Below, one piece after another: positions 18,846-28,748 of a stretch of DNA of 64,000 nt. The DNA comes from Litchfieldella anticariensis FP35 = DSM 16096 (GTDB lineage: Bacteria > Pseudomonadota > Gammaproteobacteria > Pseudomonadales > Halomonadaceae): NCBI RefSeq assembly GCF_000409775.1, contig NZ_KE332377.1, positions 124,001-188,000 of the forward strand, in the 5' to 3' direction. How positions within the stretch are numbered: position 1 is the stretch's first letter; each line of letters starts with the position of its first letter. The notes under the pieces are model-generated. The model had not been told where the DNA came from. It saw only the letters and a list, made by a program, of their open reading frames with translations, and ran no database searches. A program made the translations under genes and the position numbers.

Positions 18846-21584
18846 ATGCTGAATACATTGTTGCGCAAGGTGGTCGGTTCCAAGAACGACCGCGAAGTCA
18901 AACGTTTGGGTAAGATGGTTACCCAGATCAATGCCCTGGAAGAACGCTTCGAAGGGCTTGAAGATGCCACTTTACAGGCTGCCACTTCTGACTTTCGAGA
19001 GCGCCTGGCCGCAGGGGAATCACTTGACAAGCTATTGCCCGAAGCCTTCGCCGTAGTGCGTGAGGCCGGCAAGCGCGTCATGGGCATGCGCCATTTCGAT
19101 GTACAGTTGATCGGGGGGCTTACCCTGCATCGTGGCCGAATCGCTGAGATGAAGACTGGTGAGGGTAAGACCCTGGTCGCAACCTTGGCCGTTTATCTCA
19201 ATGCACTGCCCGGTAGAGGGGTGCATGTTGTCACCGTCAATGATTACCTGGCTCGTCGTGATGCCGAATGGATGCGGCCTCTATACGAATTCCTGGGGCT
19301 GTCGGTTGGCACCATCTATGCCGGTCAAAGTCAGGAGCAGAAGCGCGCTGCCTACGCCTGCGATATCACCTACGGCACCAATAACGAATACGGCTTCGAT
19401 TACCTACGCGATAACATGGCCTTTTCGTTGGAGGACAAGGTGCAGCGTGAGTTGCATTATGCCATCGTCGACGAAGTCGACTCGATCCTCATTGATGAAG
19501 CCCGTACTCCTTTGATCATCTCTGGGCCAGTGGACGAGAACACTGAGCTTTACAAGGTGATCGATCGTCTGGCGGTCAATCTGAGCCAATGCACCGACCC
19601 GGAGGATCCGGCCAGCGGTGACTTTTTCCTCGACGAGAAGCAGAAACAGGTCGAACTGACCGAAGAAGGGCATCACAAGGTAGAAGACTTGATGCGTGCC
19701 GAGGGGTTGCTCGGTGAGGACGACTCCCTCTACGCCGCGCAAAACCTCAATCTCCTGCATCATATGCATTCGGCATTGCGGGCGCGTCATCTCTACCATC
19801 GCGATGTCGATTACATCGTCAACGACGGCCAAGTGGTGATCGTCGACGAACATACGGGCCGTACCATGCCAGGTCGGCGTTGGTCGGAAGGTCTTCACCA
19901 AGCGGTGGAAGCCAAGGAGAAGGTGGCGATCCAACGTGAAAGTCAGACACTGGCTTCAACTACCTTCCAGAATTATTTCCGTCTCTACGAAAAGCTGGCG
20001 GGTATGACCGGGACTGCCGATACCGAGGCCTTCGAGTTTCGCCAGATCTATGGTTTGGATGTGATGGTGATTCCTACCAACAGGCCGTTGATTCGTCAGG
20101 ACCTCAATGATCTTGTCTATCTCTCCGCCGAAGAGAAGTTCGAGGCAATCATCCAGGATGTCAAAGTCGAGACGGAAAAAGGGCGTCCTGTACTGGTAGG
20201 TACGGCCTCTATCGATACTTCCGAGTATCTGGCTGGGCTAATGAAGCAAGAAGGCTTGAGCTTCAATGTGCTCAACGCCAAGCAGCACCAGAGTGAAGCT
20301 GAGATCATTGCCCAAGCCGGACGTCCCGGAGCGATTACCATCGCTACCAACATGGCTGGCCGTGGTACGGATATCGTGCTTGGTGGCAACTGGGAGGCAG
20401 AAGTCGCCAAGCTCGACAATCCCGATCGGGCACAGATCGATACCATCAAGGCGGCATGGCAGGAGCGCCACGATGCAGTGCTGGCTGCTGGAGGCTTGCA
20501 CGTGGTTGGCTCCGAGCGACATGAGTCGCGTCGTATCGACAATCAGCTTCGTGGTCGTTCCGGTCGTCAAGGCGATCCCGGTTCGACACGTTTCTTCCTG
20601 TCACTGGAAGATAACTTGATGCGTTTGTTCGGTTCCGAGCGAGTACAGCGCATGATGAAGGCACTGGGTATCGAACATGGCGAAGCGATCGAGCACAAGA
20701 TGGTCTCGAATGCAGTCGAGCGAGCCCAGAAGAAAGTCGAGGGTCGTAACTTCGATATCCGTAAGCAACTCTTGGAATACGATGACGTAGCCAATGATCA
20801 GCGGCGCGTGATCTACGAGCAGCGTGACGAAATTCTCAGTGCCGAGGATGTATCCGAGAACGTTTTGGGTATCCGCGAAGAGGTTCTCGACCAGGCAATC
20901 AGTGAATTCGTGCCGCCACAGAGTCTACCCGAACAGTGGGATCTGGAAGGCCTGGAGGCGCACCTCAAGAGCGAGTTCAACTTGGATGCGCCAGTGACGA
21001 AGTGGGCTGAGGAAGATGAGCACTTCCACGAGGAACAGCTGCGCGAGCGCCTGCAAGCTCAACATCGTGATACCTATGCCGCCAAGGTCGAGGCAGTCGG
21101 TACGGAACTGATGCGGCGCTTCGAGAAGCAGGTGCTGTTGCAGGTGCTGGATACCCGCTGGAAGGAACATCTGCAGGCGATGGATCACTTGCGTCGCGGT
21201 ATTCATCTGCGTGGGTACGCGCAGAAAAACCCCAAGCAAGAATACAAGCGTGAGTCCTTCGAACTGTTCCAGTCATTGCTGACCAACATCAAGGCCGATG
21301 TGACGCGTATCCTTAGTCATGTACAGGTGCGTCGCCAGGAGGAGGTCGAAGAGCTCGAGCGCAAGCGGCGTGAGTCGTTGGAGCGTGAGAAAGCCAATGC
21401 TGCCAGTCGTCGTGACGCCCTTGACGAGAATGAGGTCAGTGCCGCTTCTGGTGGGCAGGCTGCTGCGCCGCCTGGTGCCGATGGTCGGCCGGTTCGCCGG
21501 GAAGGACCCAAAGTGGGCCGTAACGATCCCTGCATCTGTGGCTCTGGCAAGAAGTACAAGCAGTGTTGCGGAAAACTCAATTGA
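18846..21584 (+). CDS. secA: Preprotein translocase ATPase SecA
   Basis: Motor ATPase that pushes unfolded proteins through SecYEG. The Walker A motif MKTGEGKT is at residues 102-109, the same place as in E. coli. [28 protein letters not shown] and the arginine-rich [13 protein letters not shown] helicase motif follow. The C-terminus has the zinc-binding CXCX8CC motif ([18 protein letters not shown]) that contacts SecB. The frame is open from 18810, but the ATG at 18846 gives the family start [16 protein letters not shown] and 912 residues. The ribosome site is weak, which would suit regulated translation. Confidence 0.98.
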   Translation: MLNTLLRKVVGSKNDREVKRLGKMVTQINALEERFEGLEDATLQAATSDFRERLAAGESLDKLLPEAFAVVREAGKRVMGMRHFDVQLIGGLTLHRGRIAEMKTGEGKTLVATLAVYLNALPGRGVHVVTVNDYLARRDAEWMRPLYEFLGLSVGTIYAGQSQEQKRAAYACDITYGTNNEYGFDYLRDNMAFSLEDKVQRELHYAIVDEVDSILIDEARTPLIISGPVDENTELYKVIDRLAVNLSQCTDPEDPASGDFFLDEKQKQVELTEEGHHKVEDLMRAEGLLGEDDSLYAAQNLNLLHHMHSALRARHLYHRDVDYIVNDGQVVIVDEHTGRTMPGRRWSEGLHQAVEAKEKVAIQRESQTLASTTFQNYFRLYEKLAGMTGTADTEAFEFRQIYGLDVMVIPTNRPLIRQDLNDLVYLSAEEKFEAIIQDVKVETEKGRPVLVGTASIDTSEYLAGLMKQEGLSFNVLNAKQHQSEAEIIAQAGRPGAITIATNMAGRGTDIVLGGNWEAEVAKLDNPDRAQIDTIKAAWQERHDAVLAAGGLHVVGSERHESRRIDNQLRGRSGRQGDPGSTRFFLSLEDNLMRLFGSERVQRMMKALGIEHGEAIEHKMVSNAVERAQKKVEGRNFDIRKQLLEYDDVANDQRRVIYEQRDEILSAEDVSENVLGIREEVLDQAISEFVPPQSLPEQWDLEGLEAHLKSEFNLDAPVTKWAEEDEHFHEEQLRERLQAQHRDTYAAKVEAVGTELMRRFEKQVLLQVLDTRWKEHLQAMDHLRRGIHLRGYAQKNPKQEYKRESFELFQSLLTNIKADVTRILSHVQVRRQEEVEELERKRRESLEREKANAASRRDALDENEVSAASGGQAAAPPGADGRPVRREGPKVGRNDPCICGSGKKYKQCCGKLN

Positions 21585-21596
21585 GGAGAGATCACC

Positions 21597-22805
21597 ATGG
21601 CGGTGGGTAAGGTGTTGTTTCCGGTAATGCCAGTGGTCGAGGGAGTGAGTTTGGGGACGGCCGAGGCAGCTATCAAGAAACCGGGGCGCCGTGATCTGGT
21701 GGTGATAGAAATCGCCGAAGGCGCGAGTGTTGCAGGCACCTTCACGCGCAATGCTTTTTGTGCGGCGCCGGTACATGTCGCCAAGCGTCATTTGGTGAAC
21801 GGTGCGCCGCGCTTTCTGGTGATCAACACTGGCAATGCCAATGCAGGTACTGGTGACGTCGGTATGCGCGATGCCGAAGCAACCTGTGCCGAATTGGGGC
21901 GTCTTGCCGGTGTCCCGGCTTCGGCGGTGTTACCGTTTTCCACCGGAGTGATTGGCGAGCCATTGCCCATGGATCGCTTGCTTGATGGTTTGCCGGTGGC
22001 TTTGGCATCACTGTCGGCCGACGGTTGGCAGGCAGCCGGTGAAGGTATCATGACGACTGATACTCGTCCTAAGGGCGCCACGACGACGGTCGAAATCGGT
22101 GGGCGTACGGTGACCATCAATGGCGTCAGCAAAGGGGCAGGCATGATCAAGCCCAACATGGCTACCATGCTGGGCTTCGTGGCAACCGACGCCAGTGTCG
22201 ACCAGGTGCTGCTCGAAACGCTGTTGCGTGAAGGCGTCGCACGATCATTCAACTGTATCACCGTGGATAGTGACACCTCCACCAATGATGCCTGCATATT
22301 GATTGCCACCGGACGTGGAGCCAAAGTCACTAGCGATGATGACATCGCTCGTTTCCGTGAAGCACTTGATCGGATACTGATCGAATTGGCCCAAGCGATC
22401 ATTCGCGATGGTGAAGGGGCCACCAAGTTCGTCACCCTCGAGGTCAGCGAGGCACGCACTCGCCAGGAGGCACTGGATGTGGCTTTCACCGTGGCTCATT
22501 CGCCGCTGGTCAAGACTGCGCTCTACGCATCCGATGCCAACTGGGGGCGTATCCTGGCAGCGGTGGGGCGGGCGCCGGTGGACGCATTCGATGTCAGTCG
22601 TGTTGTCATCGATCTCGGCGAGGTAAGGCTGGTAGAGGAAGGGGGGCGTGCTTCCAGCTATACAGAAGAGGCGGGTAGTGCGGTGATGGCCGGTGAGGAA
22701 ATCAATATCCATATTCGTCTGGGGCGTGGCGAGGAGACTGCTACGGTTTGGACCTCGGATCTATCGCACGAGTATGTATCGATCAACGCCGACTATCGTA
22801 GCTGA
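21597..22805 (+). CDS. argJ: Glutamate N-acetyltransferase / ornithine acetyltransferase ArgJ
   Basis: Bifunctional enzyme of the cyclic arginine pathway that passes the acetyl group from N-acetylornithine to glutamate. The precursor self-cleaves; the nucleophile is Thr190 in the conserved KPNMATMLGFVATDA. The product is 402 residues, typical. A GGAGAG site precedes the ATG, 12 bases after secA. Whether it also uses acetyl-CoA cannot be told from the sequence. Confidence 0.96.
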   Translation: MAVGKVLFPVMPVVEGVSLGTAEAAIKKPGRRDLVVIEIAEGASVAGTFTRNAFCAAPVHVAKRHLVNGAPRFLVINTGNANAGTGDVGMRDAEATCAELGRLAGVPASAVLPFSTGVIGEPLPMDRLLDGLPVALASLSADGWQAAGEGIMTTDTRPKGATTTVEIGGRTVTINGVSKGAGMIKPNMATMLGFVATDASVDQVLLETLLREGVARSFNCITVDSDTSTNDACILIATGRGAKVTSDDDIARFREALDRILIELAQAIIRDGEGATKFVTLEVSEARTRQEALDVAFTVAHSPLVKTALYASDANWGRILAAVGRAPVDAFDVSRVVIDLGEVRLVEEGGRASSYTEEAGSAVMAGEEINIHIRLGRGEETATVWTSDLSHEYVSINADYRS

Positions 22806-22847
22806 TTCGTGTCTGCGATGAACGCGTTACCCATTTTGGAAGAGTCA

Positions 22848-23804
22848 ATGAGTACCATGGTCAAGAGAAGGGTCCATGTGGCGGCTGCCGCCATTATCAG
22901 TCGTGACAGTCGGCGAGTGTTGATCGCCAGGCGCCCGTCCAATGTCGATCAGGGCGGTTTGTGGGAATTCCCTGGTGGCAAGTTGGCCCCCTATGAAACC
23001 GGGTTCGAAGCATTAAAACGCGAGTTGCACGAAGAACTCGGGGTGGAAATCCAACGTGCTCAGCCACTGATCCGCGTGCATCATGAGTACCCCGACAAGC
23101 ATATTCTGCTGGATGTGTGGCAAATTCTCGCTTTCGCTGGAGAACCTTTTGGACGTGAAGGTCAGGCGGTACGCTGGGTGGCGATGGATGAGTTGCATAG
23201 TTATCCTTTCCCGGCGGCCAACTTGCCGATCCTGCGTGCTGTGATGCTGCCTACTGAGTATCTGATCAGCGACGAGGAAGAGGACGACGAGGTATTCCTG
23301 ACCAAGTTAGGGCGTGCATTGCGCGAGGATGGCATTCGTCTGGTGCAGTTGCGTGCCAAGAACCTGGAGCCTGACGCATACTTGGTGCGTGCTGAGAAAG
23401 CGCTCGGGTTGTGTCGTGAGTATGACGCACGCCTGTTGCTCAATGGCGAGCCAGAACTCTTGCAGTCAATCGATGCCGATGGCGTGCACCTGACCAGTGA
23501 GCGGTTGATGAGCCTGGAGCGCCGCCCCCTTGCAGAAAGCAAATGGTTGTCGGCATCGACCCATGATCGTGTTCAACTCGATCAGGCGGCACGCATCGGG
23601 TGCGATTTCGTGACGCTATCGCCGTTGCGTACCACACCGTCACACCCCGAGGTGGACCCGTTGGGGTGGCACGACTTCCAGCAATTGGTGGAAACCGCTG
23701 CAATGCCGGTCTTCGCCCTTGGTGGCATGACCCGTCACGATGCCAACCACGCTCGTGCCGTTGGGGCGCAAGGCATCGCCTCGATTCGGGATTTTTGGAA
23801 ATAA
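22848..23804 (+). CDS. mutT: MutT nudix hydrolase fused to a ThiE-like domain
   Basis: The N-terminal half (about residues 1-140) is a MutT-type 8-oxo-dGTP hydrolase with a full nudix box beginning GGKLAPYETGFEALK and containing RELHEELG. The C-terminal half resembles thiamine-phosphate synthase (IRLVQLRAKNL, GVHLTSERL, FVTLSPLRTTPSHP, PVFALGGM). This fusion is common in gammaproteobacteria, and the ThiE half is usually not needed for oxidised nucleotide cleavage. The start is the ATG at 22848 with a GGAAGAG site, rather than the GTG at 22809. Length 318. Confidence 0.92.
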   Translation: MSTMVKRRVHVAAAAIISRDSRRVLIARRPSNVDQGGLWEFPGGKLAPYETGFEALKRELHEELGVEIQRAQPLIRVHHEYPDKHILLDVWQILAFAGEPFGREGQAVRWVAMDELHSYPFPAANLPILRAVMLPTEYLISDEEEDDEVFLTKLGRALREDGIRLVQLRAKNLEPDAYLVRAEKALGLCREYDARLLLNGEPELLQSIDADGVHLTSERLMSLERRPLAESKWLSASTHDRVQLDQAARIGCDFVTLSPLRTTPSHPEVDPLGWHDFQQLVETAAMPVFALGGMTRHDANHARAVGAQGIASIRDFWK

Positions 23805-23910
23805 AGCTTTAAGCTATAAGTTTGAAGCTGTAAGAGAAAACCCTTGCAGGAAATCCTGCAAGGGTTTCTTATTTCGTCGGCAGCACCAAACTCTGCCTAG
23901 CTTACAGCTT
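23804..23910. repeat. Cluster of AAGCTnTAAG units with an inverted copy
   Basis: Between mutT and aguB three units read AAGCTTTAAG (23804-23813), AAGCTATAAG (23811-23820) and AAGCTGTAAG (23825-23834). The exact reverse complement CTTACAGCTT follows at 23901-23910. The copies enclose a strong hairpin terminator. This could be a genome-wide interspersed repeat or a decayed miniature element. Confidence 0.5.
23838..23870. terminator. Bidirectional terminator between mutT and aguB
   Basis: A perfect 14-base stem (AAACCCTTGCAGGA with TCCTGCAAGGGTTT) with a two-base loop sits between the convergent mutT and aguB genes. A-rich and T-rich flanks allow it to work on both strands. Confidence 0.85.
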
Positions 23911-23925
23911 CGCGCGTAGCGCGAC

Positions 23926-24822
23926 TCAGTCCCGGTAGCGTCTCGTCAGGTCGCCATAGGCATCGATGCGGCGGTCGCGTAGATACGGCCACATGCGCCG
24001 GGTATCCTCGCAGCGTGCCATGTCGAGCTCGACTAGCAGCCGTTCTGGGCCTTCACCGGCATGGGCTAGCAGTTCTCCTTGAGGGCCACAGATGAAGCTG
24101 CCGCCCCAGAAGTCGATACCGGGGCTGACTTCCGACAGATCCGGCTCGTGACCGACCCGGTTGGCAACCAGCACTGGCAGGCCGTTGGCCACGCCGTGAG
24201 CACGCTGGATCAGGGTCCAGGCATCCTTTTGGCGGGCTTTTTCGTTACTGTCGTCCGGCGGATGCCAGCCAATGGCTGTGGGGTATAGCAGCAACTCCGC
24301 ACCGGCGAGTGCCATCAGGCGCGCTGCTTCTGGATACCATTGATCCCAACAGACCAGTACGCCAAGACGGCCGACTGAGGTATCAATGGGAGCAAAGCCT
24401 TGCTCGCGGTCGGCATCACCGGGAGTGAAATAAAACTTCTCGTAGAAGCCTGGGTCGTCGGGGATATGCATCTTGCGATAGTGGCCGACTCGGCCACGCG
24501 CCCGATCATAAACTACTGCGGTGTTGTGGTAGAGTCCAGGAGCGCGGCGCTCGAACAGCGACCCGACCAGTACGATATCCAGTTCCTCCGCCAAGGTGGC
24601 TAGATGCTGGTTGGTAGGGCCATCCAGTGGCTCAGCCAGATCGAACAGGGCGGGGTCTTCATATTGGCAGAAATAGTGGGTGGCGTGCAGTTCTTGCAGC
24701 AGTACCAACTCTGCTCCCTGAGTAGCGAGTTCGCGTATCCCGGCTTCGCTTTCGGCCAGGCTCCGGCTCTTGTCCGGCCAAGCAGGTTGCTGAACCAAGC
24801 CTACTTTCAGGATCTTGCTCAT
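23926..24822 (-). CDS. aguB: N-carbamoylputrescine amidase AguB
   Basis: Hydrolyses N-carbamoylputrescine to putrescine, CO2 and ammonia, the second step of agmatine use. It is a nitrilase-superfamily protein of 298 residues. The catalytic Glu (QELHATHYF), Lys (YRKMHIPDDPGFYEK) and Cys (GVLVCWDQWYPEAAR) are visible. An upstream in-frame ATG at 24843 would overlap aguA; I choose the ATG at 24822 because a GGAG site lies just before it. It is four bases from aguA and almost surely cotranscribed. Confidence 0.95.
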   Translation of the reverse strand: MSKILKVGLVQQPAWPDKSRSLAESEAGIRELATQGAELVLLQELHATHYFCQYEDPALFDLAEPLDGPTNQHLATLAEELDIVLVGSLFERRAPGLYHNTAVVYDRARGRVGHYRKMHIPDDPGFYEKFYFTPGDADREQGFAPIDTSVGRLGVLVCWDQWYPEAARLMALAGAELLLYPTAIGWHPPDDSNEKARQKDAWTLIQRAHGVANGLPVLVANRVGHEPDLSEVSPGIDFWGGSFICGPQGELLAHAGEGPERLLVELDMARCEDTRRMWPYLRDRRIDAYGDLTRRYRD

Positions 24823-24826
24823 CTCT

Positions 24827-25882
24827 TTACTCCTCGGCGACAAGGAAGGGGGTCAGGCTTCCCTGAGGCAGTTGCATGGTCAGGCAGTGTAGACTGCCGT
24901 GCTGGCGGATCGCGCTGCGGCAATCGATAGGAACGATATCGCGATCAGGAAAAGCATCGGCCAAAGCGGACAAGGCATGTGTATCAGCGGCATCGCCATA
25001 AGTGGGGACCAGTACCGCACCGTTGATGATCAAGAAATTGGCGTAGGTTGCCGGCAAGCGGTGACCATCTTCGGGGTCGTGGCAAGCGCTTGGCCAGGGT
25101 AAAGGTATCAGCCGATATGGCTGACCATTGACCTGGCGGAAGGCTTGGAGTTCACTTTCCATGGCCTTGAGGGGCAAATAGTGACTGTCGCGTTCATCGT
25201 TACACTTCACATAGGCGATGGTTTGCGGGTCGCAGAAACGGGCTAGAGTGTCGATATGGCTGTCGGTATCATCGCCTTCCAAGTGACCGTGCCTTAACCA
25301 CAGTACGCGTTCCACCCCGAAGTCCTTGCGCAGGTGCGCTTCCACTGCCTCACGATCGAGGGTGGCATTGCGATTAGGATTGAGCAGGCAAGCCTCAGTG
25401 GTCAACAGGGTGCCTTGGCCATCTGTCTCTATAGCGCCTCCTTCAAGAATCAAATCGCGGGATTCGAGTGGTACCCGATAGGCATCTTTGTCGGCCAGCG
25501 TGCGGGTCAAGGCATTATCGCGTGTGGCGGGGAACTTGCCGCCCCACCCAGTGAAGATATAGTCCAGTAGCACAGGGCGACCATCGCGTTCGACGGCGAT
25601 AGGGCCATGATCGCGACACCAAGTATCGTCGGCCGGCGCGACGATCAGTCGCAGGCGTTGCATCGGTACACCCAGATGATGGAAACTCGTCGCCAGCCGG
25701 GTGCGGGTGTCAGCATCGGGGACACTGATCAGCACGTTCTGATAACGGGCGATGGCCACTACCATTGCCTCCAGCGTCGCCTCAATACGCTCAAGCTGAC
25801 CTGCCCAGTCGCTATCCTCGTGCGGCCAGGTCAATTGAACTGCATCCTGAGGATACCATTCGGGGAACAAGCGGTTTGCCAT
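24827..25882 (-). CDS. aguA: Agmatine deiminase AguA
   Basis: Converts agmatine to N-carbamoylputrescine and ammonia. The 351-residue product starts MANRLFPEWYPQDAVQLTWPHEDSDW, a family hallmark. WCRDHGPI, EGGAIETDGQGTLLT, the HLEGDDTDSHIDTLARF catalytic block and the active-site Cys in HGSLHCLTMQLP are intact. The frame extends to 25933, but the extra 17 residues do not match the family. With aguB it provides the arginine-decarboxylase-dependent putrescine route. Confidence 0.95.
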   Translation of the reverse strand: MANRLFPEWYPQDAVQLTWPHEDSDWAGQLERIEATLEAMVVAIARYQNVLISVPDADTRTRLATSFHHLGVPMQRLRLIVAPADDTWCRDHGPIAVERDGRPVLLDYIFTGWGGKFPATRDNALTRTLADKDAYRVPLESRDLILEGGAIETDGQGTLLTTEACLLNPNRNATLDREAVEAHLRKDFGVERVLWLRHGHLEGDDTDSHIDTLARFCDPQTIAYVKCNDERDSHYLPLKAMESELQAFRQVNGQPYRLIPLPWPSACHDPEDGHRLPATYANFLIINGAVLVPTYGDAADTHALSALADAFPDRDIVPIDCRSAIRQHGSLHCLTMQLPQGSLTPFLVAEE

Positions 25883-25917
25883 CGCAGTCTTCTCTCGGGT
25901 GTGCCACGAAACCGCGC

Positions 25918-25946
25918 AATGTAGGGCTAGCACGTCGCCGTTGCAA
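25918..25946 (-). promoter_or_regulatory. Candidate aguA-aguB promoter
   Basis: On the minus strand TTGCAA (25946-25941) and TACATT (25923-25918) are 17 bases apart, about 35 bases before the aguA ATG. Each hexamer matches the sigma-70 consensus at four of six positions. Confidence 0.4.
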
Positions 25947-26038
25947 GTATTGAATTAAAGTGGAAGTCGGCGGCTTTCCCGTGCAGCCTGTTACGAAAAA
26001 ACGTACCATGAGCGCCCGCAGATAAGGAACCGTTCGCG

Positions 26039-27280
26039 ATGCTCGACCGCCTGCCATTCTTGATTGGGTTGCGTTACGTGCGTGCCAAGCGCCGCAACCA
26101 TTTCATCTCTTTTATTTCTTTGACCTCCATGCTGGGCCTGATGCTTGGGGTGGCGGTATTGATCTTGGTGCTCTCTGTGATGAACGGCTTCGATCACGAG
26201 CTGCGCACTCGGGTGCTGGGTATGGTACCGCATGCCAAGATCGAAGCACGGGGAGGGTTGACCGATTGGCAATCATTGGCTGAGCGATTGCTCCAGCGTG
26301 AACGCGTCATTGGCGCAGCCCCTTACGTGGAGCAGCAAGGGATGTTCTCGATTGGCGGGAATAACAAAGGGGCGATGGTCACTGGCATTGATCCTGAATA
26401 CGAGGATCAGGTATCGATCATTGGCGAGCACATGCAACAGGGCAGCCTCGACGATCTGGTTCCCGGTGAGTGGAATGTGGTGCTGGGCTCGTTACTGGCC
26501 CGTCAGCTAGGCGTCGGAGTGGGCGACCGCGTCACACTGCTGGTTCCCGAAGCTTCTATCACGCCGGCTGGTGTGTTCCCCCGACTCAAGCGCTTCACCG
26601 TCAGCGGTATCTTCAGCGTCGGCGCGGATCTCGATGCCAATCTCGCCTACGCCAACATCGAGGACATGCAGACCCTGGCACGTATGGGAGATGCTGTGGG
26701 CGGTCTGCGTCTGGAGCTCGACGACCTGTTCGCTGCCAGTGCCGAAACCCGGGCAATCATCAACGAATTGGGAAGCGGTTACCGGGGGCTGGACTGGACC
26801 TACTCCCATGGCAACCTGTTTCAGGCGATCCAGATGGAAAAGCGCATGATTGCCTTGCTATTGACGGTGATCATTGCCGTGGCAGCCTTCAACATCGTGT
26901 CGACATTGGTGATGGTGGTGACTGATAAACATGCCGATATCGCAATCCTGCGTACCATCGGTGCCACCCCTCGCTCGATCATGGGCATCTTCGTCGTTCA
27001 GGGGTTGGCGATTGGCATCATCGGGATCCTGATCGGAGTGGCGGCTGGCATCGGGTTGGCATTGACGATTTCCGAGCTGATCAGTGGTATCGAATCGTTG
27101 TTCGACATTCAGTTCCTTGATGCCAATGTGTACTTCATCAGTTATCTGCCGTCACAGCTGGAGTGGAGCGATGTCCGTAACATTGTGGCTGCGGCCTTGG
27201 GCCTGACGTTCCTGTCGACCCTGTATCCTGCCTGGCGCGCTGCGCGCATCCAGCCGGCCGAAGTCCTGCGCTACGAGTGA
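26039..27280 (+). CDS. Lipoprotein-releasing permease (LolC/LolE/LolF type)
   Basis: Membrane subunit of the Lol ABC transporter that hands outer-membrane lipoproteins to LolA. The 413-residue product has an N-terminal membrane segment (MLGLMLGVAVLILVLSVMNG), a large periplasmic domain at about residues 45-265 and three C-terminal membrane segments of the FtsX fold. In E. coli and Pseudomonas two such genes, lolC and lolE, flank lolD; here only one is present before lolD. It may therefore be the hybrid LolF kind acting as a homodimer, unless a partner lies elsewhere. Confidence 0.9.
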   Translation: MLDRLPFLIGLRYVRAKRRNHFISFISLTSMLGLMLGVAVLILVLSVMNGFDHELRTRVLGMVPHAKIEARGGLTDWQSLAERLLQRERVIGAAPYVEQQGMFSIGGNNKGAMVTGIDPEYEDQVSIIGEHMQQGSLDDLVPGEWNVVLGSLLARQLGVGVGDRVTLLVPEASITPAGVFPRLKRFTVSGIFSVGADLDANLAYANIEDMQTLARMGDAVGGLRLELDDLFAASAETRAIINELGSGYRGLDWTYSHGNLFQAIQMEKRMIALLLTVIIAVAAFNIVSTLVMVVTDKHADIAILRTIGATPRSIMGIFVVQGLAIGIIGILIGVAAGIGLALTISELISGIESLFDIQFLDANVYFISYLPSQLEWSDVRNIVAAALGLTFLSTLYPAWRAARIQPAEVLRYE

Positions 27281-27289
27281 GGTACCGTC

Positions 27290-28030
27290 ATGAACAAGAG
27301 AACCGAAATGCCTACAGTAGCGACACCAGTCGATGACAAGCACGCTACATCGCCAGTGATGTTGACCTGTCGAGGCTTGACGCGAATCTACCAGGAAGGG
27401 CCTCAGGAAGTGACGGTGCTGCATGACTTGGCGCTCGAGGTTCGTGCTGGAGAGCGGGTCGCGGTTGTCGGCAGTTCGGGGTCGGGAAAGACGACCCTGC
27501 TCAATCTGTTGGGAGGCCTGGATCGCCCCAGTGCTGGGGAAGTGCATGTGGCAGGGCAATCACTTTTGGAACTTGGTGAAGCCGCCATGGGGCGGTTTCG
27601 CAACAGGCATATCGGCTTCGTGTATCAATTTCATCACCTGCTGGCCGAATTTACGGCACTAGAGAATGCTGCACTGCCGTTGATCGTGCGTGGTCACAAG
27701 CGCAAGCCGGCGATAGTGAGGGCCCGTGAAATTCTGGCTCGGGTCGGTATGGCCGAACGGGGTGATCACAAACCAGGAGAGTTGTCTGGTGGCGAACGTC
27801 AGCGAGTCGCCATCGCACGTGCGCTGATCACGGATCCGAGTGTGGTGCTGATGGATGAGCCTACCGGCAATCTCGATCAGAGTACGGCGGCAAATATCCT
27901 GGCATTGATGGACGAACTGGCACGTGATAGTGCTTGTGCTTTCGTGGTTGTGACGCATGATCCGGCATTGGCTGCTCACCAGGATCGTGTTCTGCGTCTT
28001 GATGATGGGCGACTTACTCCTACGAAATAG
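27290..28030 (+). CDS. lolD: Lipoprotein-releasing ABC transporter ATPase LolD
   Basis: ATPase of the Lol complex. Walker A is GSSGSGKTTLLNLLGG, the signature LSGGERQRVAIARAL and Walker B VVLMDEPTGNLD follow, with the switch His in VVTHDP. The family motif region FVYQFHHLLAEFTALENAALP is clear. The first 20 or so residues before MLTCRGLTRIYQEG are variable, so a later start is possible. It is 9 bases after the permease gene. Confidence 0.95.
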   Translation: MNKRTEMPTVATPVDDKHATSPVMLTCRGLTRIYQEGPQEVTVLHDLALEVRAGERVAVVGSSGSGKTTLLNLLGGLDRPSAGEVHVAGQSLLELGEAAMGRFRNRHIGFVYQFHHLLAEFTALENAALPLIVRGHKRKPAIVRAREILARVGMAERGDHKPGELSGGERQRVAIARALITDPSVVLMDEPTGNLDQSTAANILALMDELARDSACAFVVVTHDPALAAHQDRVLRLDDGRLTPTK

Positions 28031-28049
28031 GCGATATGGTGTCGCGAGA

Positions 28050-28595
28050 TTAGTAGTCGTCGGCTGGCGAGCGCTGTGCATGGCGACGCTTTAGCCGACG
28101 GCGTCTCCAACTTCGCGAGACGTGCCAGCGCCAGATCAAGCGAATGATCAGATTGCCGACAAGACCTGCCACGATTGCCGTTGTCAGTGAACCCATTACC
28201 AAGGCCGGTAGAATGTCGATCATCTTCTCGGCAATCCAGTGCGTCGATAATTGCGTTGGAGCTTCTCGGACCGGTGTGTTTAAAAGCCAAGCCCCGATCC
28301 GATAATTGCCATAGAAGATCAGTGGCATGGTCAGCGGGTTGGTAATCCACACCAATCCCACGGATAACGGTAGATTGCAGCGCAATAGCCAGGCGCCGAA
28401 GGCCGCCACCACCATTTGGAAAGGGATGGGCAGCAGCGCGCTGAACAAGCCGATCATGAAGGCATTTGCCACCGAGCGTCGCGACAGTACCCACAACGAG
28501 GGGTTGCCGATCAAGTGACTCACGAAGCGCAAGGAGCGCTTGCGTTTGAGAGTGTCGGGGTGGGGTAGGTAGCGCTGAAAAAAGCGGCGCGGCAT
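28050..28595 (-). CDS. DUF2062 membrane protein
   Basis: Conserved membrane protein of unknown function. The 181-residue product has an N-terminal cytoplasmic part containing LPHPDTLKRKRSLRFVSHLIGNPSLW, and about three hydrophobic segments, including FMIGLFSALLPIPFQM and WITNPLTMPLIFYGNY, which are typical of DUF2062. The C-terminus is highly basic. A DUF2062 gene next to comEC is also found in Pseudomonas. It converges with lolD. Confidence 0.85.
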   Translation of the reverse strand: MPRRFFQRYLPHPDTLKRKRSLRFVSHLIGNPSLWVLSRRSVANAFMIGLFSALLPIPFQMVVAAFGAWLLRCNLPLSVGLVWITNPLTMPLIFYGNYRIGAWLLNTPVREAPTQLSTHWIAEKMIDILPALVMGSLTTAIVAGLVGNLIIRLIWRWHVSRSWRRRRLKRRHAQRSPADDY

Positions 28596-28748
28596 GAAGT
28601 CGGCTCATCGATTCGTGACCCGGGCTATTATCCATACTAGCCACGCTACTCGCCATGCTTGAACACCACTACCCAAAATGCCGATTCGACGGCGGTGTGA
28701 CGGTAGGAGGCAAAGAGGCGGGATTAACAAGAACGCGGGAGCAAAGGA

